Shown here: one piece after another, positions 1-9,670 of the stretch
Layout: each line of letters starts with the position of its first letter
Position numbering within the stretch: the stretch's first letter is position 1
Assembly (NCBI GenBank): GCA_944472135.2
Contig: OX235267.1
Span: 32,829,312-32,893,311 of the forward strand
Direction: 5' to 3'
From: Trichobilharzia regenti
Lineage: Eukaryota; Platyhelminthes; Trematoda; Strigeidida; Schistosomatidae
DNA length: 64,000 bases
Made by a program: the position numbers and the translations under genes
Notes under the pieces: generated by a model
What the model was told of the DNA's origin: nothing
The model's input: the letters and a program-made list of their open reading frames with translations, nothing else
Databases searched by the model: none

Positions 1-1150
1 ATTATGAAAAAGTATGTTCCAAAACTTTTTTGAAACTTATAATTTGATTTTGTTTAGGATGTATGCAATTGATGAGTATCCACGAAACATGACGAGCTCG
101 TATAATCCTGCAAGCATATTCGTTTCTTCTGTCTTCAAACTAATAAAGGGAACGGGGTGTATGTGTTTATCGTTGGCATTTTGATGCTGCATTAACTGAA
201 AGTATTTAATCAGAGTGAAGTTAAACTATAACAGCCACTACCAAGCACCCTTTCAGTGATCATGAACAAGCGATCTTGGTAAGATAACAGTAAGCCTAGT
301 AAATTTCCTCCAAAAGAACTGTATTTTCACACAGTCAGCCTTATTCCTCCTTATTAGTACTGTACCAAAGTTTCTCTGTTAAGCATAATATGTGTAACCC
401 AATATCCAGACAACCAAGAAATCAGGTGATGTGATGGATTGCCTAAAAGTGCTTTTAACAGTTCTACAGTCGAGTTGTCGATGGCAGTTACTATAGTTTA
501 GCTTAACCTCTTAATCAGTTCACCAAGTATCCTTAGTGGATAAATGAATGTTTCTTGTGTGTGCAACTTGCAACCACCCTCTCATTTACTCATCTGAAAA
601 TGACGCTAATTCCTAATTTCATAATTAGGTTCGTTATAATTAACTGACTAGAAATGAGTTTATTGGTGTAATATCAGAATGTAATTAGATATCATTTTGA
701 CAATGATTTAATCTAGGTTCATAATATTTCATTGATATAGTGGAGGATAACTGTATCACTGCATATTTGCGCCTTACTTCGGAGTATATATTGTGAAATA
801 GTGGAGAGAATAACTGCATATTCTGATTGGTTTTGTGAACAGTTAGGATTCTTTAGAAACGTGATGTGGCTACACAAATTGATACTCAGTGGCGTCCCCC
901 CATCCCTGAGTTAGCATTATCATCCATACAGCCATTGGATAGTATATTGCTCAAGTCATAAAGTATCACTTATATTACTGATAAGGACAGTAAAATTCAC
1001 TATTATCAATATTTAGAGAAAAGTTTAAATGACATTATAGGCGAAATAGAATTTACTGATAACCTACCTTCATTTCTCGGAGTTTAAATACCTTTTTTGT
1101 AAGGACCGGTCCTATTCGAATTTTACTTTCTATTTTCACCACGCCAATAA
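1..1150. other. AT-rich stretch, no gene recognised
   Basis: No convincing ORF, tRNA or known repeat was seen. A short stretch near 1010-1095 hints at a decayed coding fragment, but it is full of stops and was not assigned. Confidence 0.5.
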
Positions 1151-1610
1151 CACAGTCATTCTTGGACCCAGGTTTCGTGCTAGTTAGCACTCATCAGCAG
1201 GGCGTGTGTGCAACCTCGAAAAACTCATATCTCTTCTCAGATTCGAACCTGCGTTACTCAGTGCTGCAGCCAAAGACGTTACCACTGAACTATTCGGGCT
1301 CGCGATTGGCCTCCTCCCTGTAGAACTGTAGTTGGTACTTTGTTTGGACACTAGTAACTAGTGTAATGTGTCTAGTCTTTTCTACCAGTCAGGTTCGCAA
1401 TATGGCCACCATTCTAGGTCGCTCGCCATCACTGTACACATTCATATGATGATATTAAATGGTTGAATGCAATCGGCAGGAAGCAACTTAGCATGCTGGC
1501 TTCATTGCAAATCTGACTGATAAAATTTAGTCTGCACCAAGGAAAGGACAAGACACATCACACTTGTTACTAGTGTCCAATCAAAAATGGTCATTTTGTC
1601 AGTAATGTTA
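1150..1610 (-). repeat. tRNA-promoter plus hammerhead SINE, family D, copy 1
   Basis: On the minus strand a tRNA-like head has an A-box-like stretch (rc of 1281-1292) and a B box (rc of 1241-1252). A hammerhead follows at 1159-1206. The minus-strand unit runs from about 1489 down to the predicted cut at 1165/1164, so it looks like one monomer (about 326 nt) bounded at both ends by the self-cleavage position. From about 1494 to 1610 the tail of the same family appears again in the opposite orientation. Related copies lie at 11303-11625, 37555-37690, 39440-39795 and 46640-46932. The family is defined by comparison inside this window; no database name is claimed. Confidence 0.7.
1159..1206 (-). 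ncRNA. Hammerhead ribozyme motif with intact core (family D)
   Basis: Read on the minus strand, the core is CTGATGA, then a perfect 5-bp helix II (GTGCT/AGCAC), then GAAA, then a very short palindrome-like helix III, then GTC at 1167-1165 with cleavage expected after 1165. These are the universally conserved hammerhead core bases. Helix I is weak here (CCCTG opposite CAAGA). The consensus taken from other copies, CCTTG/CAAGG, pairs fully. Activity is inferred, not shown. Confidence 0.65.
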
Positions 1611-2084
1611 ATCTGGTGTTTTCTTTTAGAAACAAGTGTTTGTTACTTTCATCTGTTCGATAAATTTTTTTGTTGGAAAAATTGCGTTTACCTTATTCTA
1701 TATAACTGCTAAATAACGTCATGGTTTCGAAGAAAATAAAGCTCAAATGCATTGGTCTCATTATAATCGATTGTGGACCAAATCACTAACCTGATATTTC
1801 CTTTGATAAGTTCCTCATTCATGAAGAAGTTCCCTTATAACTGTAAAAGAATAACCAGCTATTTCTTACTATTCCATATTTTTTATTATTTAACATCATG
1901 TTAAAGTGGCAGTTAAGAACGTGTGCCTTGTCACAACTGAATTAGAATTTGCACATCTAAGTAGCATCATATTCAAAATACTCGGGAGGGGGGAGTTGTT
2001 GCTGCGTTTATTTAAAATGACAAACTATGAGGTAGTATCCAGTTGATTCTTTGTTTGCTTTACGATATAAATTTCTCGTTAGTT
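1611..2084. other. No feature recognised
   Basis: AT-rich sequence without a supported gene or repeat. Confidence 0.5.
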
Positions 2085-2480
2085 TACAGTATGCAGATGG
2101 TAAAGTCCTCCTAGGTAAAGACGCTGACAAAATACAGTCTTGTAAACACCTTAAGTGGAAAATTGAGTGTGTTCGGCATGTAATTCCCCCTTATCAAATG
2201 TAAGCTGATGCTGCAGGATTAGTCTACACTGCTTTTCAGTTTAAGGATAGCAAGTGAAACGGTTAAGAGTGCTGACCGCCTCACTTATCAGAAGAATTGT
2301 ATGTACCCTAATGGAGAGGATTGATAACAAAATCTCAGCTGTCGTATGGTACTTGACATTTTACGTCATTTCTGGTGTAGACTTGATAAGGCTGATGATC
2401 GAAGAACATGTGTACTGAGAAGCCGTTCTCTAGGCCTTTTTTTATGGCCATGAGACATGGTCGTTGGAACTACAGGTGTT
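2085..2480 (+). pseudogene. Decayed RTE reverse transcriptase C-terminal fragment
   Basis: The broken reading frames match the RTE copy at 35200-35620 in this window. They contain a YADG-like remnant of the YADD box, the phrase GKDADKIQS, then CKL.LQD and later an ETWSLE-like stretch. Several stops and frameshifts make it dead. The short ORF at 2408-2641 lies partly in this remnant and is not a gene. Confidence 0.6.
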
Positions 2481-3044
2481 TGTGTTCATTTTTCCCTGTT
2501 GGATGTTTTGTGGTGAGTAACATTGTGGGGTTGGGCTTAGTTTTAGGTAAGGAGGGAAGTGAAGCTGCATCCCTTCAGATGACTGGAACTCATGTTGCCC
2601 ATGAAAAGCCGTTGCATTCCTCGTCGAAAAATGTCAAGTGACGTAGGACTAGGTGGTCAAATAAAAACGTAACATCAATCCAACATATAGACATGTATAG
2701 AGGTAATGACTATCTAGCCGGAGTCCTTAAGGCGATAAGAAGAAATAGCTGCAGAATTTCGCTGACGTGACCCAAAATCATTCTTCTTAGTGGCTCAGAG
2801 ATGCATTCAGTCCTTTATAATCTCCTAGAATCATTGATGAATACTGACTATTCTCCGTGTAATTATTCTCTCTCCTGTGGTTTTCCATTAATTTTAGCTT
2901 CTTTGCATTTATTTTTCTCTCAACCATCATGTGTAGTTTTATGAGGCTTGTCAATTTCAACTGTTACACCTTTTGTGTATAATTCTATTTTGAATGTTCA
3001 ATTCAGTTAGTAATAAGTGTTGTGTAAAGTTTCCTTGTGTTATT
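2481..3044. other. No gene recognised
   Basis: May hold further decayed RTE tail near 2640-2790, but no motif supports that firmly. Confidence 0.4.
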
Positions 3045-3265
3045 TAAGTGTTGGTTTGTAGGGATTTGATTGGTTACAGGATTTCATCATGAGCTGAAAT
3101 CGGTTAGAGAACCATTGGAAAATCAGAGCTGGAGTACTGGACAGCCAACTGTTTCGTCCTAGCTTGGAACTCTTCATTAGTACGCATCCACCACAGGGGT
3201 TCGAACCCATGACCTTCTGGTGACAAGGCTAGCGAGCTCGTAGACCACTAAGCCACTGGGGCCCG
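3045..3265 (-). repeat. tRNA-promoter plus hammerhead-like SINE, family P, copy 1
   Basis: On the minus strand a tRNA-like head (A box near 3246-3262, B box near 3198-3210) is followed by a hammerhead-like fold (GAAGA, short helix II, GAAA, GTCC) at about 3130-3180. A conserved tail ends near 3045 with a sequence shared by the copies at 21961-22215, 23855-24013, 53451-53671 and 55745-55935. The base that should be C3 of the hammerhead is A here. Confidence 0.65.
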
Positions 3266-3334
3266 ATCCAATGGCCATCCTATGAATTCTAACTTCTGCC
3301 AATTCACGCACGACATAGCGCGACCCCTAGCCAA

Positions 3335-3390
3335 TGTTCGAAACTACTACGAAACAGTTGGCTGTCCAGTACTCCCAGGTTTTCCTTGTG
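3335..3390 (+). repeat. Family P fragment
   Basis: A short plus-strand piece holding only the ACGAAACAGTTGGCTGTCC part of the hammerhead-like module and the start of the tail. Confidence 0.5.
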
Positions 3391-3550
3391 TTATACTTTG
3401 CATCCGTGTATCAATGGAGCATTTGTATGTTTGTATGTATGAACAGGCTACTTTCCTCTTGTGTTTCTCTTCATGTAGTGAATTCCTGTGTGCTACTACT
3501 CAAAATCACGTGCATATTATTAATTGACCGCGTATACGGCGTTGAGCAAG

Positions 3551-3615
3551 TTCAGTCGAAGGCATTAATCAACAGTTCTTTAGGCAGTACAACTGTAAGT
3601 AATGCCCCTGTACAA
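3551..3615 (+). CDS. Putative coding exon, Ser/Thr-rich protein (exon a)
   Basis: The reading frame encodes QSKALINSSLGSTTVSNAPVQ and ends phase 0 at a GTAAGT donor (3616). The intron to the next exon is only 54 nt, with a pyrimidine-rich AG end at 3669, typical of the tiny introns seen in schistosome genes. The 5' boundary is a guess: an AG at 3549-3550 is possible, but the frame is open further upstream. No domain is recognised. Confidence 0.4.
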
Positions 3616-3669
3616 GTAAGTGGCTTATAAGATGAGATATACGAAGATTTAATCTTTTTTTTTAAATAG

Positions 3670-3747
3670 TTAACAACCCTTAAATTCAATTCATCTGAAA
3701 CACATAACAATTCAACACCATCACTAACTGCTGGTCTACCCTTAAAA
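3670..3747 (+). CDS. Putative coding exon, Ser/Thr-rich protein (exon b)
   Basis: A 78-nt exon (26 codons, phase 0 to 0) between an AG acceptor at 3668-3669 and a GTAAGT donor at 3748. It encodes LTTLKFNSSETHNNSTPS and continues in Ser/Thr-rich sequence. Both flanking introns are about 53-54 nt, and the exon keeps the frame of its neighbours, which is the main argument that it is real. Confidence 0.5.
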
Positions 3748-3800
3748 GTAAGTGGAAATAAAAGTTTTGAGTGTCTAAATTTTTAATTCACTTCTCTTAG

Positions 3801-4164
3801 TCTGAAATCAGAACATCGCCTACTCCAGTTGCTTCAAATGCTTCGTCAACTGTTCAGCCTATACATTCTACTAAACAGTCTATCCAGTCTACTACATCAA
3901 CCAGAGCAGTAACAACTGAACACGATGATTTTTTGCACCATGATGATATAGAACAAGACGAGCTAAAAGCAACAAAGTTAAATGAAAATCCTGTGGATAT
4001 AAATGACTCAATAGATGTACCACAAATTGATGATTCGCCGAAAGAAAGTCACCATAATCAAAGGATCAATGATAGATATGTTTTTAAAGAACCGTTACCT
4101 CGAAAGACAGGAGGAGACCGTAACCGACTGCTTGATTCTGAAGATTCATTTGTGGAACGTCAAT
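3801..4164 (+). CDS. Putative coding exon, Ser/Thr-rich then acidic (exon c)
   Basis: A 364-nt open exon starts after a CTTCTCTTAG acceptor and ends before GTAAGC at 4165. It begins SEIRTSPTPVASNASSTVQP, then turns acidic (HHDDIEQDE) and ends EDSFVERQ. It continues in frame from exon b (53-nt intron). It ends in phase 1. Joining directly to the candidate exon at 5711 would create a stop, so the true next exon may lie elsewhere. Low-complexity composition prevents family assignment; an extracellular or disordered region is possible. Confidence 0.5.
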
Positions 4165-4270
4165 GTAAGCTATTTATTTTTATGACAGGATAAATTTTAC
4201 ACTGATTGTTTTCTTTTTTTGAGTTTGAATTTTAATGAAAGATGATTGGTGCTGAGTATATGAACAGCAG

Positions 4271-4507
4271 GTGCGTCGGTGGAATAGCGTTTAGGACGCT
4301 CGCCGACCATCCACATGGTCCGGGGTTCGATCCGTGGCCACGGACGAACTCCTTTATCTCGCTAAGCCAGAAATAATGCTGGTAAAGAGTAAAAAGGTTG
4401 GGCATGAGGCTAGAAACCCCATCCTGTGAAAAAATAAACATTGATACAGAGACTTCAAGCCTCTAGCTTGAAGCCCTTTGTTCCACTGGGAACGTGAAGG
4501 AAAAAAA
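4271..4507 (+). repeat. tRNA-derived SINE, family T, copy 1, with TSD
   Basis: Head: GTGCGTCGGTGG with A box, and a B box GGTTCGATCC near 4324. The body carries the phrases GCTAAGCCAG, GGTTGGGCATGAGGCTAG and CTTCAAGCCTCTAGCTTGAAG. The A-rich 3' end runs into a duplication of the target: TATATGAACAGCAG (4257-4270) and TATATAAACAGCAG (4508-4521), one mismatch. That is direct evidence of LINE-mediated insertion. Confidence 0.85.
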
Positions 4508-4649
4508 TATATAAACAGCAGATGTTATTAGTATACTTGTTTTTTTAAGAGCTTTATGTTGATGTTGAATTTCACTTCACATGGTAGACGTTACATTTCA
4601 GTGGTTGAATTTCACTTTTTGATGAATTAGCAACATCTTCTAGTAATAG

Positions 4650-4966
4650 TGTAACAACAGAAGACAAGGGCCAGGCAACAGATCGTTTATTAAAGAAATC
4701 AACACGTATTTATAGATTTTAATGTACAATATTATAGATTATTGCTAGCAGAAAAACACAGTCTTCCGACTGATGGTTGTTTCTCACTGAAAGTTAACCT
4801 TGTATTTCTTTGTGACTGTTTCTTTATTGTCAGATCATCTATGTGCTAACTGTATCTGCCTACGCAAAGTGTTTGCTCTTGCTTTTTTTCACGACCGATA
4901 TCTGGGACATAAACATTGACGTAAATTAATGTCTATCAATTTGGCTAGCAGACAGCTGTCACCACA
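4650..4966 (-). repeat. 3' LTR of the 4650-5676 element
   Basis: 317 bp, with TGTAACA and ACCACA ends on the plus strand (TG...CA on the minus). It matches the LTR at 5387-5676 and the solo LTR at 9355-9670, with scattered differences. Confidence 0.8.
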
Positions 4967-5386
4967 CTCGTACCCCCGTCAAAGACTTTCGACTGAAATT
5001 GGTTCGGTCTTCTAGGTTCTAAGAGCTTTGTTCGTTTGTCTTGCCTCCTGGAATTCCAGCGCTCATTGATGTTCACCTGTCTCTCTTTGTTTGCCATTGC
5101 GATTGTGTCTGCGTAACCTCACCTCAAAGTGACCATATATGGGCCTTCCCACTTTGGAAACTCTGCCTCACCCTGTCTCACATTCGTCAGTATTTCAGCT
5201 CATACTTTCATATGTTGCTTTCGCCCGAACTCCCAACAGCGTCCCAATTAACAGCCTCATCGCTGACAGATCTTGAACGCCACTCAACTGCACAGAAGCC
5301 TCGAAGTCCTACCAGAAGATCCATATCTCTCCATCAAAAACTGCAGGACATAGGCTTTCCATTTGTCGGTAGGCAGCGACACCAAA
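4967..5386 (-). pseudogene. Broken gag/integrase fusion, internal region
   Basis: Minus-strand reading gives a gag-like start resembling that of 48128-48549, interrupted by stops, then FPKWEGPYMVT from the integrase end. The missing middle (protease, reverse transcriptase, RNase H, most of integrase) means it could only move with help from a complete element. Confidence 0.7.
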
Positions 5387-5676
5387 TGTAACAACAGAAG
5401 ACAAGGGCCAGGCAACAGATCGTTTATTAAAGAAATCAACACATATTTATAGATTTTAATGTACATTATTATAGATTATTGCTAGCAGAAAAACACAGTC
5501 TTCCGATTGATGGTTGTTTCTCACTGAAAGTTAACCTTGTATTTCTTTGTGACTGTTTCTTGAATGTCAGATCATCTATATGTTAAGTGTATCTGCCTAC
5601 TCAGTCACGAACAATATTTGGGACATAAACATTGACGTAAATTATTGTCTACCAATTTGGCTACAATTTGACCACA
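5387..5676 (-). repeat. 5' LTR of the 4650-5676 element
   Basis: 290 bp, a slightly shortened copy of the partner LTR. The shortening lies near its minus-strand start, where part of a GACAGCTG-containing segment is replaced. Confidence 0.8.
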
Positions 5677-5710
5677 ATAGGAGTTTCTAATGTATTGGTA
5701 TTATACTTAG

Positions 5711-5868
5711 AAGTTAACAGCCGTCTATTTCACTTTATTGACTACAACATTTCTGTTTTCTCCCATGGAAGAGTTTACTTGAACAGTGTTGTAGTAGTAG
5801 CTGGTTTAAGTACTCAAGCTGCCACTCAAATGAGTAAAGACACTCATATATTCGGCAAGAGTGAATAA
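5711..5868 (+). CDS. Weak candidate terminal exon
   Basis: After a TTATACTTAG acceptor, an open frame encodes VNSRLFHFIDYNISVFSHGR and later GLSTQAATQMSKD, ending at TAA. It sits just after the Gypsy insertion and could belong to the same gene as the 3.5-4.2 kb exons. A direct join with the 4164 donor gives a stop codon, so the link is unproven. Confidence 0.25.
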
Positions 5869-6500
5869 TAATAGATACCCTGAATCAGCCAATCGGATCT
5901 TATTTCACTACACATGCATACTATCCACGGTCTCTGCGTTGCAAGTCTAAACCCAAATTTGATTTTTGAATTCTGTATGGAAAATGAGTTGATAGGGAAG
6001 AATAAAACATGCATATCTAGACGCATAATGACTCTTCAGACGTATTACTAGGTTATTGAAGGTCGTGCATCTAGATGGAATCGCTGTCATAGCACAGGAA
6101 GTCTGTAGGAGTTGGTAAGTTGTACATTATGGTGATTTTTTCTGGAAATCGAAGCTCTGCCTTACTAAAATATTAGTGTATATGCCACAATTGGATACTG
6201 AAACAGCTGCGGAAACAGAGCATACTAGGATGTCAACAGTGAAATGAAATCAACACTTTCAGGATATTGCCTCACAAAAGAACAGGGGGATTACTTGTGT
6301 ACTTGAAGGAGTTGGTGTTGTCGTTCATATTGACGAAACGATACTTTATTAGATGAAAAATGAATCACCGGCGGAGAAGAGCAAACAATCCTTGGATGCT
6401 GGGACTGTATGGCACAAATCTTCAAAAAGGGTTAGTAGAACGCATTCCAAACAGGAATTCTAATGGTTTAATCCCAGGCACTAGCATTCACACAGACGAA
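5869..6500. other. No feature recognised
   Basis: No supported gene or repeat. The minus-strand RTE copy to the right ends abruptly at about 6505. Confidence 0.5.
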
Positions 6501-6508
6501 TGGAAAGG

Positions 6509-6958
6509 TTATTCGCAACTATCAACATGAAGTTCTTCTGAATTAGTGGATCCTATAAGTGGAACTTCCCGTTGTGTGCGCGCTGTTGTTGATATTTCTG
6601 GACGGGTTGCAGGTGATGGTCGGTTCAAGAGTCCTTTGAAGTGCTCCGTCCATTGTTTAATCTGTTTTTCTTCCTTGGTAATTGGGTTCCCTTGGCTGTC
6701 TTTTATAGGTTTCGCTTGTGCTGGTCTCTTCCCGGATAGAGATTTGGTTATCTGATATAGTGTCCTCAGGTCCCTTTTGCCTGCAGCCTTCTCAGCTTCA
6801 GTGGCGAGGTTGTCGTAGAATCGTCTTTTGACCTTCCTAGCACTTTTCTTCACTTCTTTGTCCAGTGCTTTGTAAGTTGAGCTCAGCGTCTCCTTCTCCT
6901 GTCCGTCCTGGCATTGAATCATTTTCTCTTTCACCATTCTCCTCTCTTCTATTAATTT
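6509..6958 (-). pseudogene. RTE pol linker after in-frame stop
   Basis: Same frame as the endonuclease ORF, separated only by the TAG at 6959-6961. It reads KLIEERRMVKEKM and later TLYQITKSLSGKRPAQ and EEKQIKQWTEHFKGLLNRP, the usual stretch between endonuclease and RT in RTE elements. It ends at 6509 before the RT palm motifs. Confidence 0.75.
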
Positions 6959-8032
6959 CTAAGTGTCCATTGAGAGCCATTCCTTGTCTTGTCTCTTCTT
7001 TCTTCCTAGAACCGTTGAACACGTTTCGTTGAGAATCACCTTCAAAGACTTCCAATGTTCTTCCACGCATGATTCTTCAGTGATGTCGCGTAGTGTTTCC
7101 TGCTTTGCTCTGACAGTTGCAGTGAAGGTGTCTTTTGTGGTTGTGTCCTTCAGTTTCTGAGTGTTGAGCTTGCATTGTGGTCTATCCCCAGCTATCCCCG
7201 AGGCTTTTAGCTTCACCTTGAAAGTCCCTTCTACTAGATAGTGGTCTGAACCCACATCTGCTCCTCTCCTTGACCTTGTGTCCAGTAGGCTCCGTCTCCA
7301 CTTTCTTGAAATTGAGATGAAGTCTATTTGATTCTTGGTGTTTCCATCTGGTGAAATCCATGTCGTCTTGTGTATATCCTTGTGTTTGAACACACTACCG
7401 CCAATCACCAAATCATTGAAGGCGCAGAAGTCTGAGAAGAGTTCACCATTGTCGTTCATTTCGCTGAGGGCCTCACGACCCATGGTGAGTTCTCTTCCTG
7501 TGTTGTCTCCTCCCAGCTTCGCATTCATGTCGCCCATCAGGATTTTGATATCGCCATTTGGGATGTTGTCCATTATTGCTTGTAGTTGTCTGTAGAACAC
7601 CTCCTTCTTCTCTTGTTCTGAGACGTTTGTAGGCGCATAGCATTGAATGACTGTAACTTTCCTTCCTTTTGAGTTGAACCTGGCTGTCATTATCCTGGAG
7701 GAGATTGGTTCCCACTGCATGAGAGCTTTGGTTGCTGTTGGTGACATCATGATGGCCACTCCCTCGGTGTGCTCATGGTTGTCCTCTAGGTGGCCGGAAA
7801 AGATTACAGTCTCTCCAGTAGGTAGTTGGTACCTTCCAGTTCCGTTCCATCTGCTTTCGCAGATTCCCAACACTTCTATTCTGTACCTTGTCATTTCAGC
7901 GGCTATCTGGGCAGCCTTTCCAGTTTCGTACATTGTACGAACATTCCAGGTACCCATCCTTACTTTTGCTTTCATCGAAAGAAGGCACATCGGCTGACTG
8001 GCTTCCCGAAGGCTTTCACCAGCCTGCGTCAT
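6959..8032 (-). CDS. RTE apurinic-like endonuclease domain
   Basis: 357 codons. The exonuclease-endonuclease-phosphatase fold motifs are all readable: TWNVRT (Asn30), GICESRW (Glu59), QCYAPTN (Tyr132), MGDMNA (Asp168, Asn170), NQIDFIS (Asp237) and GSDHYL (Asp263, His264). In the family this domain nicks the target DNA to prime reverse transcription. The start shown is the first Met (MTQAGESLRE). The frame ends in a TAG at 6959-6961, and the same frame reopens at once into the linker, so this is a single nonsense change in a longer pol ORF. Confidence 0.85.
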   Translation of the reverse strand: MTQAGESLREASQPMCLLSMKAKVRMGTWNVRTMYETGKAAQIAAEMTRYRIEVLGICESRWNGTGRYQLPTGETVIFSGHLEDNHEHTEGVAIMMSPTATKALMQWEPISSRIMTARFNSKGRKVTVIQCYAPTNVSEQEKKEVFYRQLQAIMDNIPNGDIKILMGDMNAKLGGDNTGRELTMGREALSEMNDNGELFSDFCAFNDLVIGGSVFKHKDIHKTTWISPDGNTKNQIDFISISRKWRRSLLDTRSRRGADVGSDHYLVEGTFKVKLKASGIAGDRPQCKLNTQKLKDTTTKDTFTATVRAKQETLRDITEESCVEEHWKSLKVILNETCSTVLGRKKRQDKEWLSMDT

Positions 8033-8240
8033 TTCACTTCCCCGATTCCAGCGAAAAGTAAGGCTATTGCTTATGTTTTTAGAATTTTTAATATATTTAT
8101 TCGTTGAAGTTTCTGTGGCGATTTGGTTGTTTTACAGGGGTGGGGTTGCTAGCACCACGCCCCAACCCTCCCTCTTTACCCGGGCTTGGGACCGGCGAGA
8201 AAACTAGTAAGCTAGTATCTGGCGAGGTTACACCATAAAT

Positions 8241-9354
8241 GCCACTTAAGATGTGGGACAATCTGATTAGTCAATTCAAGGTCATTTGACTGTGTTATCA
8301 ATTTTTTACTGTTGTCATATATATTCATGCTTTACACTTTTTAAACTAAGCGTGTATACTGTAATAAATAGTTTAATAAGCCATACGGATTGGAATGACT
8401 GTCCTGTGATGTCGTGCCGTATCGTTTCAGAAAGATCTTCTGAATAAGACAAGATAAGGCTAGAGGTGTTCACAGCCATTGTATAAGTTGTCTATACTAT
8501 ATGTACAAGTCAGGAGGAAGTCATATTGTCGATAAGATTTTTATCTAGCAAGTCATGCCTACTACTCATATGGAGTTGTAGAAAAGAGTCAACTAAAAGA
8601 GGTGTATACTCCAGTTTACTCTGTGGCGATGCTTAACCGAGGTATACTGTTTCCTACGGGTTACACCCTAGGAAGTATATCACATGTCTGAACGACTGAC
8701 GTGAAGCAGCGATAACTTTTGGTTCTTCCAGTCACGTGATGAAACTAGTCCTAAGGAAGCCTGATATTATCTCCAATTAGTTGTTGTCGATACATTATCA
8801 AATAATGCTGTTTGCTTTTATAATCCATAAGAAAATAGTTATAAAAGATCACATTAGATATCGATAGCAGCTAATGACAACTAATGAATAGACAAAGCCA
8901 TACTCTCTCTCTTTTTCCCTTAAGTTCAAAACAAATTATAAAGACCACCGCAGGTGAAAATATGGTTAACGAAGTATTCGTAACAATTACTAATTTAATG
9001 AGCAGTAATGAGTAGTCACAAAGACACTGGTGATTATTGGTAATAGCTGAGCATTATTCATGTTGATTGGCAGGTGTTAGCGAAACTTTTATGATGATTG
9101 GATGGATCAACAATTCATTCATAAAAGAAGTGGTTAAAATAATGAGCAAAAGACTTTGCAAAACTGTTCAAACAACTTCTTGCTACTTTCTTGACTGATT
9201 GAATTACTAAATTTTAAGTTTTGAGCAAAATCTCACCACTTCAAATTACCACACATTGGCAAAAGGCAAAAAAGTGGGTTGGGGGAGGGGAACATACTTG
9301 AAGGCAGAATGATTGGGTTGGGTGAATAATACTTATAATAATGAGGAGTGAGTA
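8241..9354. other. No gene recognised
   Basis: AT-rich sequence without a supported exon, RNA gene or known repeat. Confidence 0.5.
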
Positions 9355-9670
9355 TGTGGTGAGAGCTGGCTGTTAGTCAAAATTGATGGACAGTAATTTA
9401 CGTCAATGTTTATGTCCCCAATATTGGTCGTGGGAAAAATTCGAACAAAGGCGTTGCGTAGGCGGATACAGTTAGCACATAGATGATCTGACACTCAAGA
9501 AACAGCCACAAAGAGATGCAAAGGTAACTTTCTGTGAGAAACAACCACCAATCAGAAGACTGTGTTTGTTTGCTTGAATGAGCTATAATATTGTACATGA
9601 AAATATATAAATATGTGTTGATTTCCTTAATAAACGATCTGTTGCCTGGACCTTGTCTTCTATTGTTACA
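9355..9670 (+). repeat. Solo Gypsy-type LTR
   Basis: 316 bp from TGTGGTGAGAG to TTGTTACA, matching the LTRs at 4650-5676 and 47800-48877. No internal sequence lies on either side. Flanking tetramers (AGTA and CTCT) do not match, so either the TSD has mutated or the ends were rearranged. Confidence 0.75.

Larger units (their letters stand above)
4650..5676 (-). mobile_element. Internally deleted Gypsy-type LTR element (non-autonomous)
   Basis: Two LTRs (4650-4966 and 5387-5676) flank only about 420 nt of internal sequence, and the 4-bp TSD ATAG is present on both sides (4646-4649, 5677-5680). Minus orientation: the leader TTTGGTGTCGCTGCC follows the 5' LTR and a purine tract precedes the 3' LTR. 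The internal part joins a gag-like start straight to the integrase C-terminal stretch FPKWEGPYMVT and is broken by stops. The same fusion occurs at 47800-48877. Confidence 0.85.
6505..8240 (-). mobile_element. RTE-type non-LTR retrotransposon, 3' truncated
   Basis: The minus-strand element has a 5' untranslated stretch (8240-8033), an AP-like endonuclease ORF, and the linker to the reverse transcriptase, then stops short at about 6505 before any RT motif. Most LINE copies are 5' truncated, so loss of the 3' side suggests a later deletion or rearrangement. Its 5' stretch (about 8050-8180) matches the body of the family T SINEs. Confidence 0.8.

Noticed and set aside
2408..2641. 77-codon ORF
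   Set aside because: It begins in an RTE remnant and has no protein-like family signal.
4271..4340. Possible functional tRNA genes in the family T and Q heads
   Set aside because: A and B boxes are present, but the acceptor and other stems do not close, and each head is fused to a repeated SINE body.
5041..5391. 116-codon plus-strand ORF
   Set aside because: It is the antisense of the internal region of the minus-strand Gypsy derivative.
7647..7997. Plus-strand ORF of 116 codons
   Set aside because: Antisense of the RTE endonuclease.
9355..9670. Complete LTR element here
   Set aside because: Only one LTR is present and no internal sequence flanks it.
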